Below, piece after piece: positions 1 to 11,105 of a DNA stretch of 64,000 nt. Made by a program: the position numbers and the translations under genes. Numbering within the stretch: position 1 is the first letter of the stretch; each line of letters starts with the position of its first letter. The DNA comes from Morella rubra (lineage: Eukaryota > Streptophyta > Magnoliopsida > Fagales > Myricaceae), in NCBI GenBank assembly GCA_003952965.2, contig CM025855.1, positions 23,365,276 to 23,429,275 of the forward strand. The letters run 5' to 3'. Under the pieces are notes generated by a model. It was not told where the DNA came from, ran no database searches, and saw nothing but the letters and a program-made list of their open reading frames with translations.

Positions 1-269
1 CAATAAATGAAAATTTTACTCATTCATCACAATTCACAAATAAAATCCTAAAACATGTAATTGACAAACAAATGTAAAAATAAATATAAAAACATGCAAT
101 TCACAGAATCTCATATTAAATAAATCTGAAATCAAACTTGAAACTAACTTGAAATAACAAAATATTACAATACAAACTTAGAAGTATCAACTCAAGTAAG
201 AAATTAATAACATAATCAAACATCAATCAATCACGTATGACCCATCCACGATCGATGCAACATTAGAAA

Positions 270-2526
270 TTAACTCTGCAAAAAAACAAATGTATCAACA
301 ATTAGCTCATAAAAAATTTTAATAAAGTGAAAGTAGAAATGTAAAATGTTGTATATACCTATATCCATCATATAACTAGAGGGATCTTCTGTCCCATCAG
401 TAACTTCAGATTCGTTATCCTCTTTATCATCAGCAGAATGTATGACCGTGGATGTCAACCAATTTTGAGCACAAATGAGTCCTTTCGCCGTCTTTGGTGC
501 CAACGAACTCCGGAAAGAATCTAATACTCGACCCCCCATGCTGAAGACAGACTCTGAAGGCACTGTAGTGATAGGGATGGCAAGAACATCTCGAGAAATT
601 CGTGCAAGAATGAGAAATTTTGATGCATTCACTTTCCACCAATTGAGGATATCAAAATTAGGATCTCTGGGCTCAATATCCTCCATTAAATAGCTCTCCA
701 CTTCAGACTTGCTATCTAGCAAATTCTGTTGCGCCTTAAATTATGTGAATTCCATGTAAAGAGGATCATCTATTGATGAACTAGATGACCCAACAAAATC
801 AAGCTGGCCTTGACTTGCAGATACACTCCCACTGCTAGATGACCCATCCATATTAGCATACTCTGTAAACAACTGATCCAAGGTCCCTCTTACAAGACTA
901 GTCATCTTTGCACCCAACTCCACCCCCAAAGCCTTCTTGAACCAAAAGTCCAAGTATATAATCTTGTATTGTGGATCAAGTACCGCTGCAACAAACAATA
1001 ATCTGTTAACCTTCGTCAAATCACCCCAGTATTTATTATACTTCATTTGCATTCTTTTTGCCATGTCTGCCAAGAACAAATCCCCACTAGTTGCATATTT
1101 TCCCAAATGCATATGAATTTTGGCTAGTTTTGCAAAAAATAAGTTTGTTGTCACCGTATTCGAAGCAGATATTTGAACCGTCACTTCATAGAAGAGCGCC
1201 AAAAACTTCGTAAAATGTCTCACACGCTCCCAATCCTCAAATCCAGGGGGACCCAGTCCCTTCTTCCCATGCCTCTCCTCACACAGAAAGCTTATCAGAA
1301 TTCCATCTTCTGCCAACATATCCTTAAAAACTCTCTGATATTTCTCAGCTGCATCCAACATAATATACGTTGAATTCCAACGAGTAGGAACATCAAGCTG
1401 CAAAAATCCCTCACTGGGAAACTTCCTCTTCGCTACACATTTTTTAAACCATCCATTCGACCGGGAGATGACTTAACATACTTGACCAAGTTCCTTACCT
1501 TGGCCACAGAATCATCCAACTCCTTCAACCCATCTTGCACAATTAAATTCAAGATATGTGCACAACATCTCATATGCAAACAATCATGATTACAAACTAT
1601 TTTTCCAGGCCGAAACCCCAAAAGCAATTGTCTACTCTTTACATGTTCAATGGCTGTATCATTAGAGGAGGCATTATCGACAGTGATTGTAAGGATTTTA
1701 TCAATCCCCCATTCCGACATACAATCCTCCAATTCCATCCCAACTGTCGAGCCCTTATGATCTGACACCTTAGAGAAGGCAAGTATCTTTTTGTGCAAGT
1801 TCCAAGTACTATCAATGAAGTGTGCAGTGACAGACATATAATTCATGTTTTGGACTGATGTCCATGTGTCAGTGGTGAAACAAACTCGTGGTCTATTAAG
1901 TAAGATACTAGCCTTCAGTCTAGCCTTCTCTTCCAAGTAAAGTTTCATACAGTCTTTCATCACTGTAATTCGAGATGGCATTTTAAATCGAGGCTCGAGG
2001 GTATAAATCATCTCCTTGAACCCATCCTTACTTACTATTCTAAAAGGAAGCTCATCCACAATTATAAATTTAGCAATAGAAGCTCTAATAGCCTTGGGAT
2101 TATATAAATCTATCTTCATCACTCTCACTGATCCACTACTTGCCCCCTTGATATCAAAAGTCAATTTCTGTTGAGAACTATCCAATTTACTTTGAGTTCT
2201 CTTATACATTACACATGCCTTTAAGTGGGATCTCATAGCCGAAGTCCTTTGATCTTTGTGGTGACACCCAGTTTTATGACCACAATGGTTGCACTTGGCC
2301 AATGGTTTGTTTGGGTCAACTACTGGTAGTATCCTAGTGAAATGTTCCCACATCGGGGATGGATTGGAAACTTTCTTCTTTTGGAGGTAGGGTCACTTGT
2401 CTCAGTTTGTTGTGCCTCTACATCTATAATTGGTATCTCACCAATTGTAGGTGTAGCCGTTGAGGCAGGGGTAAATAAATTAGGGGTTGTGGATTGCGAA
2501 GATGTAATCAGAGTTTGACGATCCAT
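270..2526 (-). mobile_element. hAT transposase gene, near full length, frameshifted
   Basis: The minus strand reads as a plant hAT (Ac/RICESLEEPER-like) transposase. The likely start is the ATG at 2526-2524, directly behind a TTATTTCAG acceptor, so a leader intron is probable. A Ser/Thr-rich N-terminus is followed by a BED zinc finger (CNHCGHKTGC, then HLKAC, about 2205-2310), the central RNase-H-like region (TDTWTS near 1870; LDVPTRWNST near 1385) and the C-terminal hATC dimerisation domain (PSESVFSMGGRVLD near 540). The reading frame changes about three times (near 2345, near 1437 in an A-run, and near 735), so the protein is not made as one piece. Domain order and length fit the family. 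The terminal inverted repeats and 8-bp target duplication were not located; the left end may lie outside the window. Confidence 0.85.
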
Positions 2527-2689
2527 CTGAAATAAAGACACAAAATAACATACACCTCGATCAAATATACACCTCAATTAAACATACACCTCAATGCATT
2601 TAGAAATATTTCATGACTTACAAAATACTAGAACTAAGTCTTTCAATCAAACATTTATGAGGAACCAAACAATCTAATACAATTTAATT

Positions 2690-2960
2690 TAATCTAATCT
2701 AATACAATTCCCAACCAATATCCCCTTGATTCCCAACCAATTTAATAGAACAACAGATTCACAACCGTCAACCAATATCCCCTTCATTCACAACCAATAT
2801 CTCCTTGATTCCCAACCAATTTAATAGAACAACAGATTCACAACCGTCAACCAATATCCCCTTCATTCACAACCAATATCCCCTTGATTCACAACCAATC
2901 TAATACAATTTAATCTAACACTGAACAACAGATTCACAACAATTTAATCTAACCCAATCA
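2690..2960. repeat. Tandem repeat in hAT 5' region
   Basis: A short unit built on ACCAATATCCCCTT plus GATTCACAACCAAT recurs several times, with one larger segment (about 2735-2790) repeated again at about 2795-2860. It lies just upstream of the hAT transposase start and is probably its leader or intron. No coding content was seen. Confidence 0.7.
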
Positions 2961-3012
2961 TAGCCAATACCAATCTAATATCAATAGCAGTAGCTAATCC
3001 CAACCAACAGTA

Positions 3013-3058
3013 GTTGTGAGAGAGAGGAGAGAGAGAGAGAGAGACATACAGAGAGAGA
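3013..3058. repeat. GA microsatellite
   Basis: GAGAGA-type simple repeat, interrupted by CATACA. It sits in the presumed 5' leader of the hAT gene to its left. Confidence 0.8.
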
Positions 3059-3248
3059 TCAGAGAAGTCCTCTGGCTTCTTGCTTAGCCCGAAAGGAAGA
3101 TAAAAATTGACTCTCCGTGCCAAGGGTTGAAGTGAGAACTGAGGAAGGCCGAGAGGGTGGCAGCACTGGCAGGGGAAAGGGAAAATTTTAGGGCTGCGGC
3201 TGAGGGGAGGGGGACTTAGGAAGGAAAGGGAAAGGGCAACAAGTAAAT

Positions 3249-3279
3249 GACGTCGTCCTATTGAAAATGGGACGACGTC
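3249..3279. repeat. Short inverted repeat GACGTCGTCC / GGACGACGTC
   Basis: Two perfect 10-bp arms (3249-3258 and 3270-3279) are separated by 11 bases. They contain ACGT cores of the kind bound by bZIP factors and could belong to the promoter of the hAT gene reading leftwards. Function is inferred only. Confidence 0.45.
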
Positions 3280-3299
3280 GTTTTAAGTCAAGGGGAAAA

Positions 3300-4440
3300 C
3301 AATAAAAAAAAAAAGCACTGGAATCGGATTTTCTGCCGAACCGGCGGAAAATTTCGCTTCCAGTTCCGCTTCTGTTAGTGGCCCAAAATGACCTCCGGCT
3401 CCGGTTCCTGGAAGAGGCAGATCTTCTCTTACCGGAACCGGTGACGAAAACGGAACCGGACCTTCGCCGGCAGCCGGACCGGACTTACTGGCCTACTCAA
3501 AACTTGAGCCCTGAGTTAAAAAAATCTATATGTATTGACCTGGGTCAAAACGACCCAGGTCACTTAGTCGACAGTTCCCCCCCGCCCCACCTTTCTCCTT
3601 TCTCTCATCCTTCTTCCTCCGTGCAACTAGTGACCTCTCTCTCTCTCTCACGCACTATCTCACAAACACTCCTATTCGGCGTATTCGTGAAGCCTGAAGG
3701 GACGAAGAGTTGAAGACAGCCCCCAGGTTGAGCCTGAAGCCGCAGCCTCCCCCTCCCTCCCTGTTGCAGTGCCGCGACCACTTCTCTCTCTCTGTGAGTG
3801 TGTCTGTCTCTCTCTTAGTCTTTCTTTCTTTGTCTATGTCTCTCTCTCTCTCTCTCTCTTCCTCTCTGTGTTTTTCTCCTCTCTCTCACCTTGCATTTCT
3901 GGGGGCAGATCAGATCTAGTAAGCCATATGGCCCAGATCAGATCTATTCACGTATCATCCATTGTCTATGCTGATCATCTCCTTTGTCATATTCTGGGAA
4001 GGCAGGGATTCAAGTTTGGGAAGTGAGTATCTGAGACACTGCAACTAGCCAAAAAATCCTCATATTAGTTTACGCTTGGTTAAATTTGTCTAGTCCATCG
4101 TCATAGGCATGCTTTCTGTGAAGCTCCCAATTTTCTTCTTTTCAATTGGGTTTCCGTTATCTGTTTTTTCTTTTGGAATAAAACTGATTCAATGGCTTGC
4201 TCAGGAATCAAGGTTTCTTAGGCATCCCGATTGTGTATTGTGGGAATACAAGATATTTCACATATAATTTTTGCTTTCCTTACGTTCTCTCTCTCGCTGG
4301 AATTTCTGGATTCCGTTTCCGAAAATTCTGGTTCCATTCCGGAAAATTCCGGAATGGAACCAGAATGAAATGTCCATTTCGCTAGACATTTGATTTATTC
4401 TGTCAGATTTCGTAATATTTGTGTGTTTCTTTTTAAAACA
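3300..4440. other. GC-rich GGAACCGG block, then CT-rich DNA; no gene recognised
   Basis: About 3320-3480 is dense in CCGGAACCGG-like words, typical of hAT subterminal regions and likely the 5' end of the element to the left. About 3580-3890 is CT-rich with a TC microsatellite. A second cluster of CCGGAA words with an inverted repeat (ATTCCGGAAAATTCCGGAAT) lies at about 4330-4370. Short open frames here are low-complexity and look non-coding. Confidence 0.45.
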
Positions 4441-5590
4441 TATTATAAATACTTTTAAACATGTTAATACAATAAATAATATAAGATTGAATCATATTAA
4501 CAGAATATTGATTATACTTATCAGTCCAAAAAAAAATTCTGAAAAAAATATATTCTTTCAAAGATTTCTTAAATTTCTGTATTTTAGTCCTTAAATTTTT
4601 ATTATAATAAAACTGTCTAATCGTTTCAATCCTAGCTCTAAATATTGTTTTCTATTGTTTGATGAGATTTTGAAATATTACGGGAACCTATATTTATTTA
4701 TTTTATAGAAGCATAACATATATTTTAAGGTACCCACACTATATATCATAAAATGATACTATACTATGTATTAAGGTGGAGTACCATATACTCAATTTTT
4801 TTTTCCTAGTCTACCGTACGCTCAGTTAATTAAATACATATACTCGTTAATTAAATACTTCAACAGGGTAGAGTACCACATACCTTGTTAATTAAATATA
4901 TTTTAATACATATAAAACGGGCATATATCTATATATTCTAATGTGTTATATTTTTTTTTATTTTAGTTTGATTTATATAATGAATTTTTATTTTTGTGAA
5001 GTAAAATTGTAAAGTCACATAGCATATTATTTTACACTATTTTTATAACTAGTATAATAATCTTAATTAAAATAGGTTGGTAGTAATAATATATAATACT
5101 TATAATTTAAAAGTATAATGCTTCTATATTGCATGATTTGTTATATGTGTTTATCATATAATGATATGTGCAAATTAACCTAAGTACTTTATTTGTATGT
5201 ACCTATTTAATGACTAAATCATAACTCTAAGACCATATATTAAGTTATGTACTTTAATTGCATAACTAATCTCACAATATATTTTTGTTTGAAATTTAAA
5301 TAATATGTCCTAGTTAAATAATATTATATTACAATTATTCAAAATATATATGCTCATTATAAGTATGATAATAATGTTTTCTAAACTACTTAGATTTAGT
5401 CAATAAATATGCAATTACCATAACAACCATGGATTATAATTTAAAATATATCATATTTTATTAAGTAGGTTCTTTAAAATAAAAATTTTCAAATACATGA
5501 CAAAATAAAATTATATATTAAAAGGAATATAATACTATATAAAAATAATTATTTATTTTAAATAACTTAAAATTAATAAATAAAATTATT
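4440..5590. other. AT-rich stretch without genes
   Basis: Very AT-rich with no convincing open frame on either strand. It may be the interior of the CACTA-like element whose right end is at about 6009, but no left terminus matched. Confidence 0.5.
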
Positions 5591-6009
5591 TTTATTACTT
5601 ATACCTATGTAGCGTTTGTGTCAATAAACGCTACTATAGATACATCTTTAGCGGCGATCACAGTGACTGTCGTTATAGATATTTAATTTATAGCAGCATT
5701 TGTACACAAACGCTATTAGAAATTAGACCTTTAGCAGCGCTTGTCAAACAACGCCGCTATAGGTAAAACTTTTAGTGGCCTTTTTTTACAAATGCCGTTA
5801 AAGATATAATTTTTAGCAGCGTTTTCAAAAAGCATAGCTAAAGATTCAACTTTTAGAGATGTTTTTTTCACGCTAAATGGTGTTTTTAGTGGTGGTCAAC
5901 AACCGCCACTATAGGTGGTCTATAGTAGTGATTTTATCCAAACACCGCAAAAAGGTGTCTTTAGTGGCGTTTTTAGCGATTGCCACTAAAGACCAATTTT
6001 TTTATAGTG
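5590..6009. mobile_element. CACTA (En/Spm) transposon right end
   Basis: The reverse complement of the right edge begins CACTATAAAAAAATTGGTC, a CACTA terminus. The preceding 400 bp contain many copies of a subterminal motif (TTTAGYGGC / GCCGCTAWAG, for example near 5650, 5730, 5775, 5930 and 5965), which is the transposase-binding pattern of this superfamily. A CACACTATA word near 4735 was considered as the left end, but its 3-bp flank (CCA) does not match the right flank (TGG). No transposase coding sequence was seen, so this is a terminal fragment or deleted copy. Confidence 0.7.
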
Positions 6010-6341
6010 TGGCACCCGTGAAAATGGCCAGGCTCATCGATAGTGGCTGACAATTCTAGAAGGACTTGTTATTTGTCTAAATAGAGTAGTCCATGCAAGC
6101 AAATACTCACGCATCTCGTTGTCACAAAACAAAGTAAAGCACGCAAACATTACAGGGAAGACCAAACTCAGAAAACACAAGTAAAGCAAAAAAACAAGAA
6201 ATAGTTAGATCAAAGAAAGCTGAAAGCTTATGAATTAACCCAAGAAAGGTTGTTGTGACGACAGAGAGACAAAGCGACTGATCACAAAGGCAAAGAGAGA
6301 TGATTTCTACGGCATCCAATTCATTGATTGCTTGTACTTAC

Positions 6342-6527
6342 GAGTTGCCACTGCTGTTAACAAAGGCTATGCCGTTTGTCTGACCTGCAGAAAAACGGAA
6401 TGACTCCCAGCCAGCCATATCAAGATCCTCTGTAACAACTATGGTATTGCACGAGAGCAATTCTTCAAATCCTAACTCTATGTTCAAAATTAAAATGTAA
6501 GGATTACGCCATGTCAGCAATCCAGCT
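6342..6527 (-). pseudogene. Unrecognised exon-like fragment with good splice sites
   Basis: A 186-bp open stretch on the minus strand is bounded by an acceptor (TTTAAGTTTCAG, just right of 6527) and a strong donor (GTAAGT at 6341-6336). It reads AGLLTWRNPYILILNIELG and continues to AFVNSSGNS, 62 codons without a stop, with protein-like composition. I do not recognise the family. No partner exon is evident to the left, where the CACTA end begins at 6009, and a MITE sits 17 bp upstream of the acceptor. It may be an orphan exon of a broken host gene. Confidence 0.3.
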
Positions 6528-6544
6528 CTGAAACTTAAAATAAT

Positions 6545-7106
6545 GGAAAAATTACATGGAGCACACTAGGTTTTAGCTCAATATTAAAAGCCTTACTAGG
6601 TTTTTAAAAAAAATCTTCAAAGCTCACTGGGTTTCTCATTTTGGTATGAAAATTAACTCAAGCCAACTCCGTTACTGGAGATAACGGAGCCTAGTCCACT
6701 TAAGTTAAATGTCAAGGCTAAAACCAATCGCTCCACGTGTTTAAAATTTCTTGTTTGCTCCATTCGGTCTCTGTCTTCATCGTATGCATGTGATACAAAA
6801 ACTAACTCCGACGTGGTGCGTTGTCCCAATGGAGCAAACAAGGTTTAAACACGTGGCCAGCGATTATTTAGTAGCTGTGGCAGACAGAGACCGAATGGAG
6901 CAAACAAGGAATTTTAAACACATGGCAGACAACGATTGGTTTTAGCCCTGACATTTAGCTTAAGTGGACTACGCTTCATTATCTCCAGTGGCTTGAGTTA
7001 GTTTTCATACCAAATAAAAAATTCAGTGGGTTTTGAGATTTTTTTTAAAACCCAGTGAGACTTTTGATATAGTGCTAAAACCAAGTGAGATCGGTGTAAT
7101 TTTCCC
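6545..7106. mobile_element. Foldback Mutator-like MITE, copy 1
   Basis: A 562-bp element flanked by a perfect 9-bp direct repeat, TAAAATAAT (6536-6544 and 7107-7115), the size made by Mutator-type transposases. The ends are inverted repeats (GGAAAAATTACATGGAGC and GGGAAAATTACACCGATC), and the complementarity continues inwards for well over 200 bp per arm, including the shared block around TTTGCTCCATTCGGTCTCTG. The whole element could fold into a long hairpin. It contains no transposase. A relative lies at 51017-51638. Confidence 0.85.
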
Positions 7107-7115
7107 TAAAATAAT

Positions 7116-7595
7116 AGTTGAAAGTGCTTAAGTACATTTGAAGAGAACGTTCCAGGAACGAAATTAAAGTCTATTTTTCGGACCAAGATTCTTGACAATT
7201 TCTGACCCTATTGTGGGGCTATGTTGCCCCCAAATTTTATATGAGTAACATTGAATAATGTAGAGTCCACTTATTACATCTATCTCTCTAAATTCTACCA
7301 TACAATTCGGGTACTAAATTGTAAGGATTCTAATCCTATTTTTCGTTCTCTCTCCTCTTCTCTCTCTTCCTCTCATTTGAACCGAACTCTCCATGCATTT
7401 TCACAGTGGCTTGCCAAGCTGCTCCTCCCAAAGTGAAAGAAAAACATGAAAACCTTCTTACTCTCAAAAGAAAATTCCACCATATGTAAGGCGAATCAAC
7501 TCTGCCCACTTATCTTCCACCCAATGTACAAGCCATCATAGCTAGTTAGGCCGCGCGAAACAATGTCGATGACAGGAATCAGCTTAATTTGCCTA
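7116..7595. other. Spacer, no gene seen
   Basis: Low-complexity DNA including a TC-rich patch near 7345-7375. Only short open frames without recognisable content. Confidence 0.4.
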
Positions 7596-7971
7596 GGGGA
7601 TGTTCGTTTTGTAAAGATTTTTTAGGATTTTGATAGAATTGTGAATATTTATGTAGATTGGAGTTTTATAGGTTTTTGGTAAAAGTTGGTGAAATTTTTT
7701 AAAGATATTTAATTTTTGTTGGAGTTTGTAAAAAATTGTAGAGAGAGATGAATTGATGTAATTGTTTAATAAAAATATTCGAATTAGGTGAAAAAGTATG
7801 AAGAGAGAATATTTGTTATAATTTTTTTTTAAAAAAAGGTATTGGAGTTTGTGTGAAAAGTTGTGGGAGATTGTGTAAAAAATATTGGTGTTTGTGTATG
7901 AATTTTTGGGATTTTAGATATTCGTTGAATCCTATTATATTCTAGAATATTTTTGCAAATGAACATACCCC
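7596..7971. mobile_element. AT-rich MITE, GGGGATGTTCG ends
   Basis: Inverted termini GGGGATGTTCGTTTTG and GGGGTATGTTCATTTGC (reverse strand) enclose about 375 bp of AT-rich DNA and are flanked by CTA on the left and TAG on the right. Ends and size resemble PIF/Harbinger (Tourist-type) MITEs, but the target duplication is not clean enough to fix the superfamily. Related to the shorter copy at 16076-16274, sharing GGAGTTTGTGTGAAAAG-like interior sequence. Confidence 0.55.
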
Positions 7972-8179
7972 TAGTCTCACAATTTTTACGACGCAACACA
8001 TGACGACTTTTCTTACAGGTGAATGAATCTTGAAGACTATCCACATCCCTAGATGCCGACGAATGTGTGGTATAAGTTGAAAGCAAGGTGCAGAAGAGTT
8101 TGAAATCCCCAGGAGGTTTTCATCGATACCAACTGGCGATTGTACCACTAGGGAATGACTGATGATGTAATCTCAAGGT

Positions 8180-9126
8180 CAAGGCCGGCTCTATGATAAT
8201 TGGGACCTTAGGCAAAATTTTAAAATGAGGCATTTTATAATAATTTATAAAATAATATATTTAAAAATAAAATATTAATAAAAATTAGTTAAAAGCATTC
8301 TTATAACTTTTTGGATGTAAAATTACTTATCAACAGTGTAATATTCTAGATTTGATATATAACATTTTCAATTAATAATATTACTAATTATTTAATCTTT
8401 CTTGAGTCATACTCGATCTTAAGTAAGATTTTATTAATTTTAATGATAAATAAAATAAATAGAACTTAAAATAAATTAAAGTAAAAAGTTTAGAATAAGA
8501 GTACCTAAGACTTTAGTGAGGAAAGATAAGAGTTGAGAATTATTGGATAAGAATAAAAAATATAATGGTTGAGAGAAAATTTTTCTTTGTTTTTGGTACT
8601 TGACAATATTGTCTCAAATAAGTTTAAATAGCTAGCAATATTTAAAGGTAAAAAAATCAAATAAATAAAGAGATTGAATTAGATTGTATAGGGTTTCTTT
8701 GAATTAATTATAATTATTATCTTTGAACAAGAAGATATTATAGGGTTGAACACAGACTTTAAAAGTACCACAAAAAGTGAAAAGTTAAGGCTCCTTCAAT
8801 TAAGGAGATTTAATATGCCTCTTCAATCAATATGCTCTTTAAGTTAAGTTTTTGAGGCCTTAATATTAAATTTTCTTTAAATATAATATTAAAGAAAATT
8901 TTGAACTGAGACCTTTTAAATTTGGAGAAAAGTTAACACTCATTCAATCAATCAAGTAGATTTAATAGCCTTCTTCAATTAATATACTATTTAAATATTA
9001 AGTTTTTTAGGCCTTAATGTTAATTTTTTTTAAAATATACCGTTACAAAAATTTTTAAATTGGAGCCTCCTAAATTTAGGGACCTTAAGCAACTGACTAT
9101 GATGGTTATAGCGAGAGCTGGCCCTG
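8180..9126. mobile_element. Non-autonomous hAT element, 947 bp
   Basis: A perfect 8-bp target duplication, CTCAAGGT (8172-8179 and 9127-9134), flanks imperfect inverted ends CAAGGCCGGCTCT and CAGGGCCAGCTCT (11 of 13 match, more weakly beyond). Eight-bp duplication and CA-G ends are diagnostic of hAT. The interior is AT-rich, lacks a transposase, and contains an internal direct repeat of about 100 bp (about 8800-8890 and 8935-9025, sharing TTCAATYAATATRCT and the TTAAGTTTTT-GGCCTTAAT run). Confidence 0.85.
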
Positions 9127-9134
9127 CTCAAGGT

Positions 9135-9498
9135 TAAGGGAGACCATGCAAGAAGGTCATCAAGCGGCCCAATATCTCCTTGCCAATTGCCATCATTTAC
9201 CAAGCTCTTGGCGGGGAAAATCATCTCGAGCGTACGACCTACTCTGGGACCTAAGAAAGAGAGTAGGGAGACGTCGAATGAGGATACTACTCAGCAAAGT
9301 AAAAGCATGGCTGGCAGTCCATATCATGCACCGGGGAATAATCTTCCATTTAGAAGATTTTTTGCCATGCCCCGACGGGTATAGCCTACCCTTCATGTCT
9401 GATCAAGGAGGGAGGAAACGGAGGATGCGAAGGGAATTGTGTAGGATATGCTATGTAAATCGGCTATTCTAGAGCCTCCATAATCACATGATGGGGCA
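9135..9498. other. Short host segment between two hAT elements, not assigned
   Basis: Open frames of about 60-108 codons occur in several frames on both strands, but none shows a family I recognise. Nothing is called as a gene. Confidence 0.4.
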
Positions 9499-9693
9499 CA
9501 GTGGTGGATGCCAGGAGTGGAGGCCCTGGGTGGCCGCCATCCATTGCACCGCCCAAAAATAAAATACACGTGTTTTGAAGGACCTTGTTGAAGAGAAGAG
9601 ACTTCACGTGCTGCAAAGATGCTTTAAATTAAGTTAGCCAACAATACAACAAATTTAATGAAATACTTACCTCTACCTCTACTTTTCCTTTGA

Positions 9694-10122
9694 TAGTGAT
9701 GGACAATTACAAGAATGCACCGCAATATCTTTATGGCCTTACACCGTCACAAATGGACATGTTCATGACAGATGATAATCCCATCCGATGGCAATCAAAA
9801 AAAGTTACAGAGATTCTTCTCACTTCGTACATATTCCTTTTTATTATTTTGTTGGCTTATGATGAGATACTAGTAAGTAAAATCCATAGAAATATTATGG
9901 CTGTTGGAAATTAATTCTTCATGAAACCTAACGTTATTGCAACAAATTAAGATACCTTGAGGGTTTCATATTTTTTGAGAATTATGGACAGGGAAGCATA
10001 TCATCTGCTAAGAATTATTTGGACCATGGAGATGTGGAGCCTATCAGGCATGGGTGAAAAGGGTCCTTCAAAATATAGTATCAGCGTAAGCATGTATCAT
10101 GGAGGAGCCAGAGGGTACAGAA
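9694..10122 (+). pseudogene. CLPR1: ClpR1 (plastid Clp protease subunit) gene fragment
   Basis: Two exon remnants match the N-terminal part of mature ClpR1, the non-catalytic subunit of the chloroplast Clp protease core. Exon A (9694-9811) reads DNYKNAPQYLYGLTPSQMDM and then FMTDDNPIRWQSKKVTE. Exon B (about 9991-10122) reads SISSAKNYLDHG, then WSLSGMGEKGPSKYS and SMYHGGARGYRRPK. The intron between them is retained, so this is a copied genomic segment rather than a reverse-transcribed message. The donor after KVTE is no longer GT, exon B has a frameshift near GGAGATGTGG, and the rest of the gene (the ClpP-like fold) is absent. It lies inside the inferred ends of a hAT element, which suggests capture. 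Family recognition is from memory of ClpR1 proteins. Confidence 0.8.
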
Positions 10123-10254
10123 GACCTAAAATTAGCATAGGCCCATGCCAACCAGAGTTTAGTGGTCTTAAGGCCTAACCCAAATGTTTTATTCACCTCT
10201 CTCTTTCACAGAATCACAATATGTAAACAATTTTAATTTTTATGCACTGCAATT

Positions 10255-10527
10255 ATTTCGGAATTAGGGATTTTGACATTTTGTGAAATTGGGGATTTTT
10301 TTAGCAGTATCATTTTTAATTAATTTGATTGTAATATCAATTGAATGCAATGTAATTATATTGTTTTGGATTTGAATTAGGGATTTTGACATTTTGTGAA
10401 ATTGAGGATTTTTTTGGCAGTATAATTTCTAATTAATCTGATTGTAATGTTAATTGAATGCAATGTAATTAGATTGGAGATGGAGATTATGACGTTTTGT
10501 GAAATTGGAAATTTTTTTGGTAGTATC
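10255..10527. repeat. Tandem repeat, about 110-bp unit, last copy cut by Copia
   Basis: Two full units and one partial unit are built on GGGATTTTGACATTTTGTG, then a GATTTTTTTRGCAGTAT block and GAATGCAATGTAATTA. The third unit stops at the Copia insertion point (GTATC). It belongs to the interior of the hAT element. Confidence 0.75.
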
Positions 10528-11105
10528 TGTTAGAATTATGTGCCCTCGATATCCAAATGATTAATCCAGCCCTAATATCTCATATGGAATATAGTTTGGT
10601 GGAAGGAATTCATTGTATGTAAAAGGGGCATATTTGCAATATTCTCAAATTTCAGGGGTCAATTACAATATATTGATGGACTTGATTGTAATTAGTAGAA
10701 GCCTAATTTTATTAGAAGAAGAGTTCTTCAGTTTAATCCTACGGCTGGAATTTGAGATCCTAAGGATCCTATGTCTCATACTCTCTCTAGGGTTTCCTAA
10801 GGCCTATAAATATAACTGTTATATTCAAGGGGTTGGCCATCAGAACCTATTAGAGAAATCCCTAAAAGAAGAGAGTGACATAAATCCCTTAGGAGGCAAG
10901 ACATTTGTGTTGCTATTTTATTCTATTGTTATTCTATTCTGAATCGCTGGAGCTTTGGATTGGATCATGAAGCGGGTTGAAACTTGTGGATTCCTGAATT
11001 ACTATATCAAAGTAAGTAATTGAATCCGCAATTGCAATTATAATCCTGATAGATGTTTTGTTGAAAACATGTTATTTATTTAGTTTAATTCCGCATAAAC
11101 TATCA
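10528..11105 (+). repeat. 5' LTR of the plus-strand Copia
   Basis: Begins TGTTAGAATTATGTGCC and ends CGCATAAACTATCA, followed by the primer-binding site. It contains a CCTATAAATATAAC TATA-like box near 10803. Confidence 0.9.

Noticed and set aside
4735-4760. CACACTATATAT as left end of the CACTA element
   Set aside because: Three-base flank does not match the right flank and no subterminal motifs follow it.
9146-9472. 108-codon plus-strand frame between two hAT elements
   Set aside because: Basic, unrecognised, with competing frames on both strands and no splice or promoter context.
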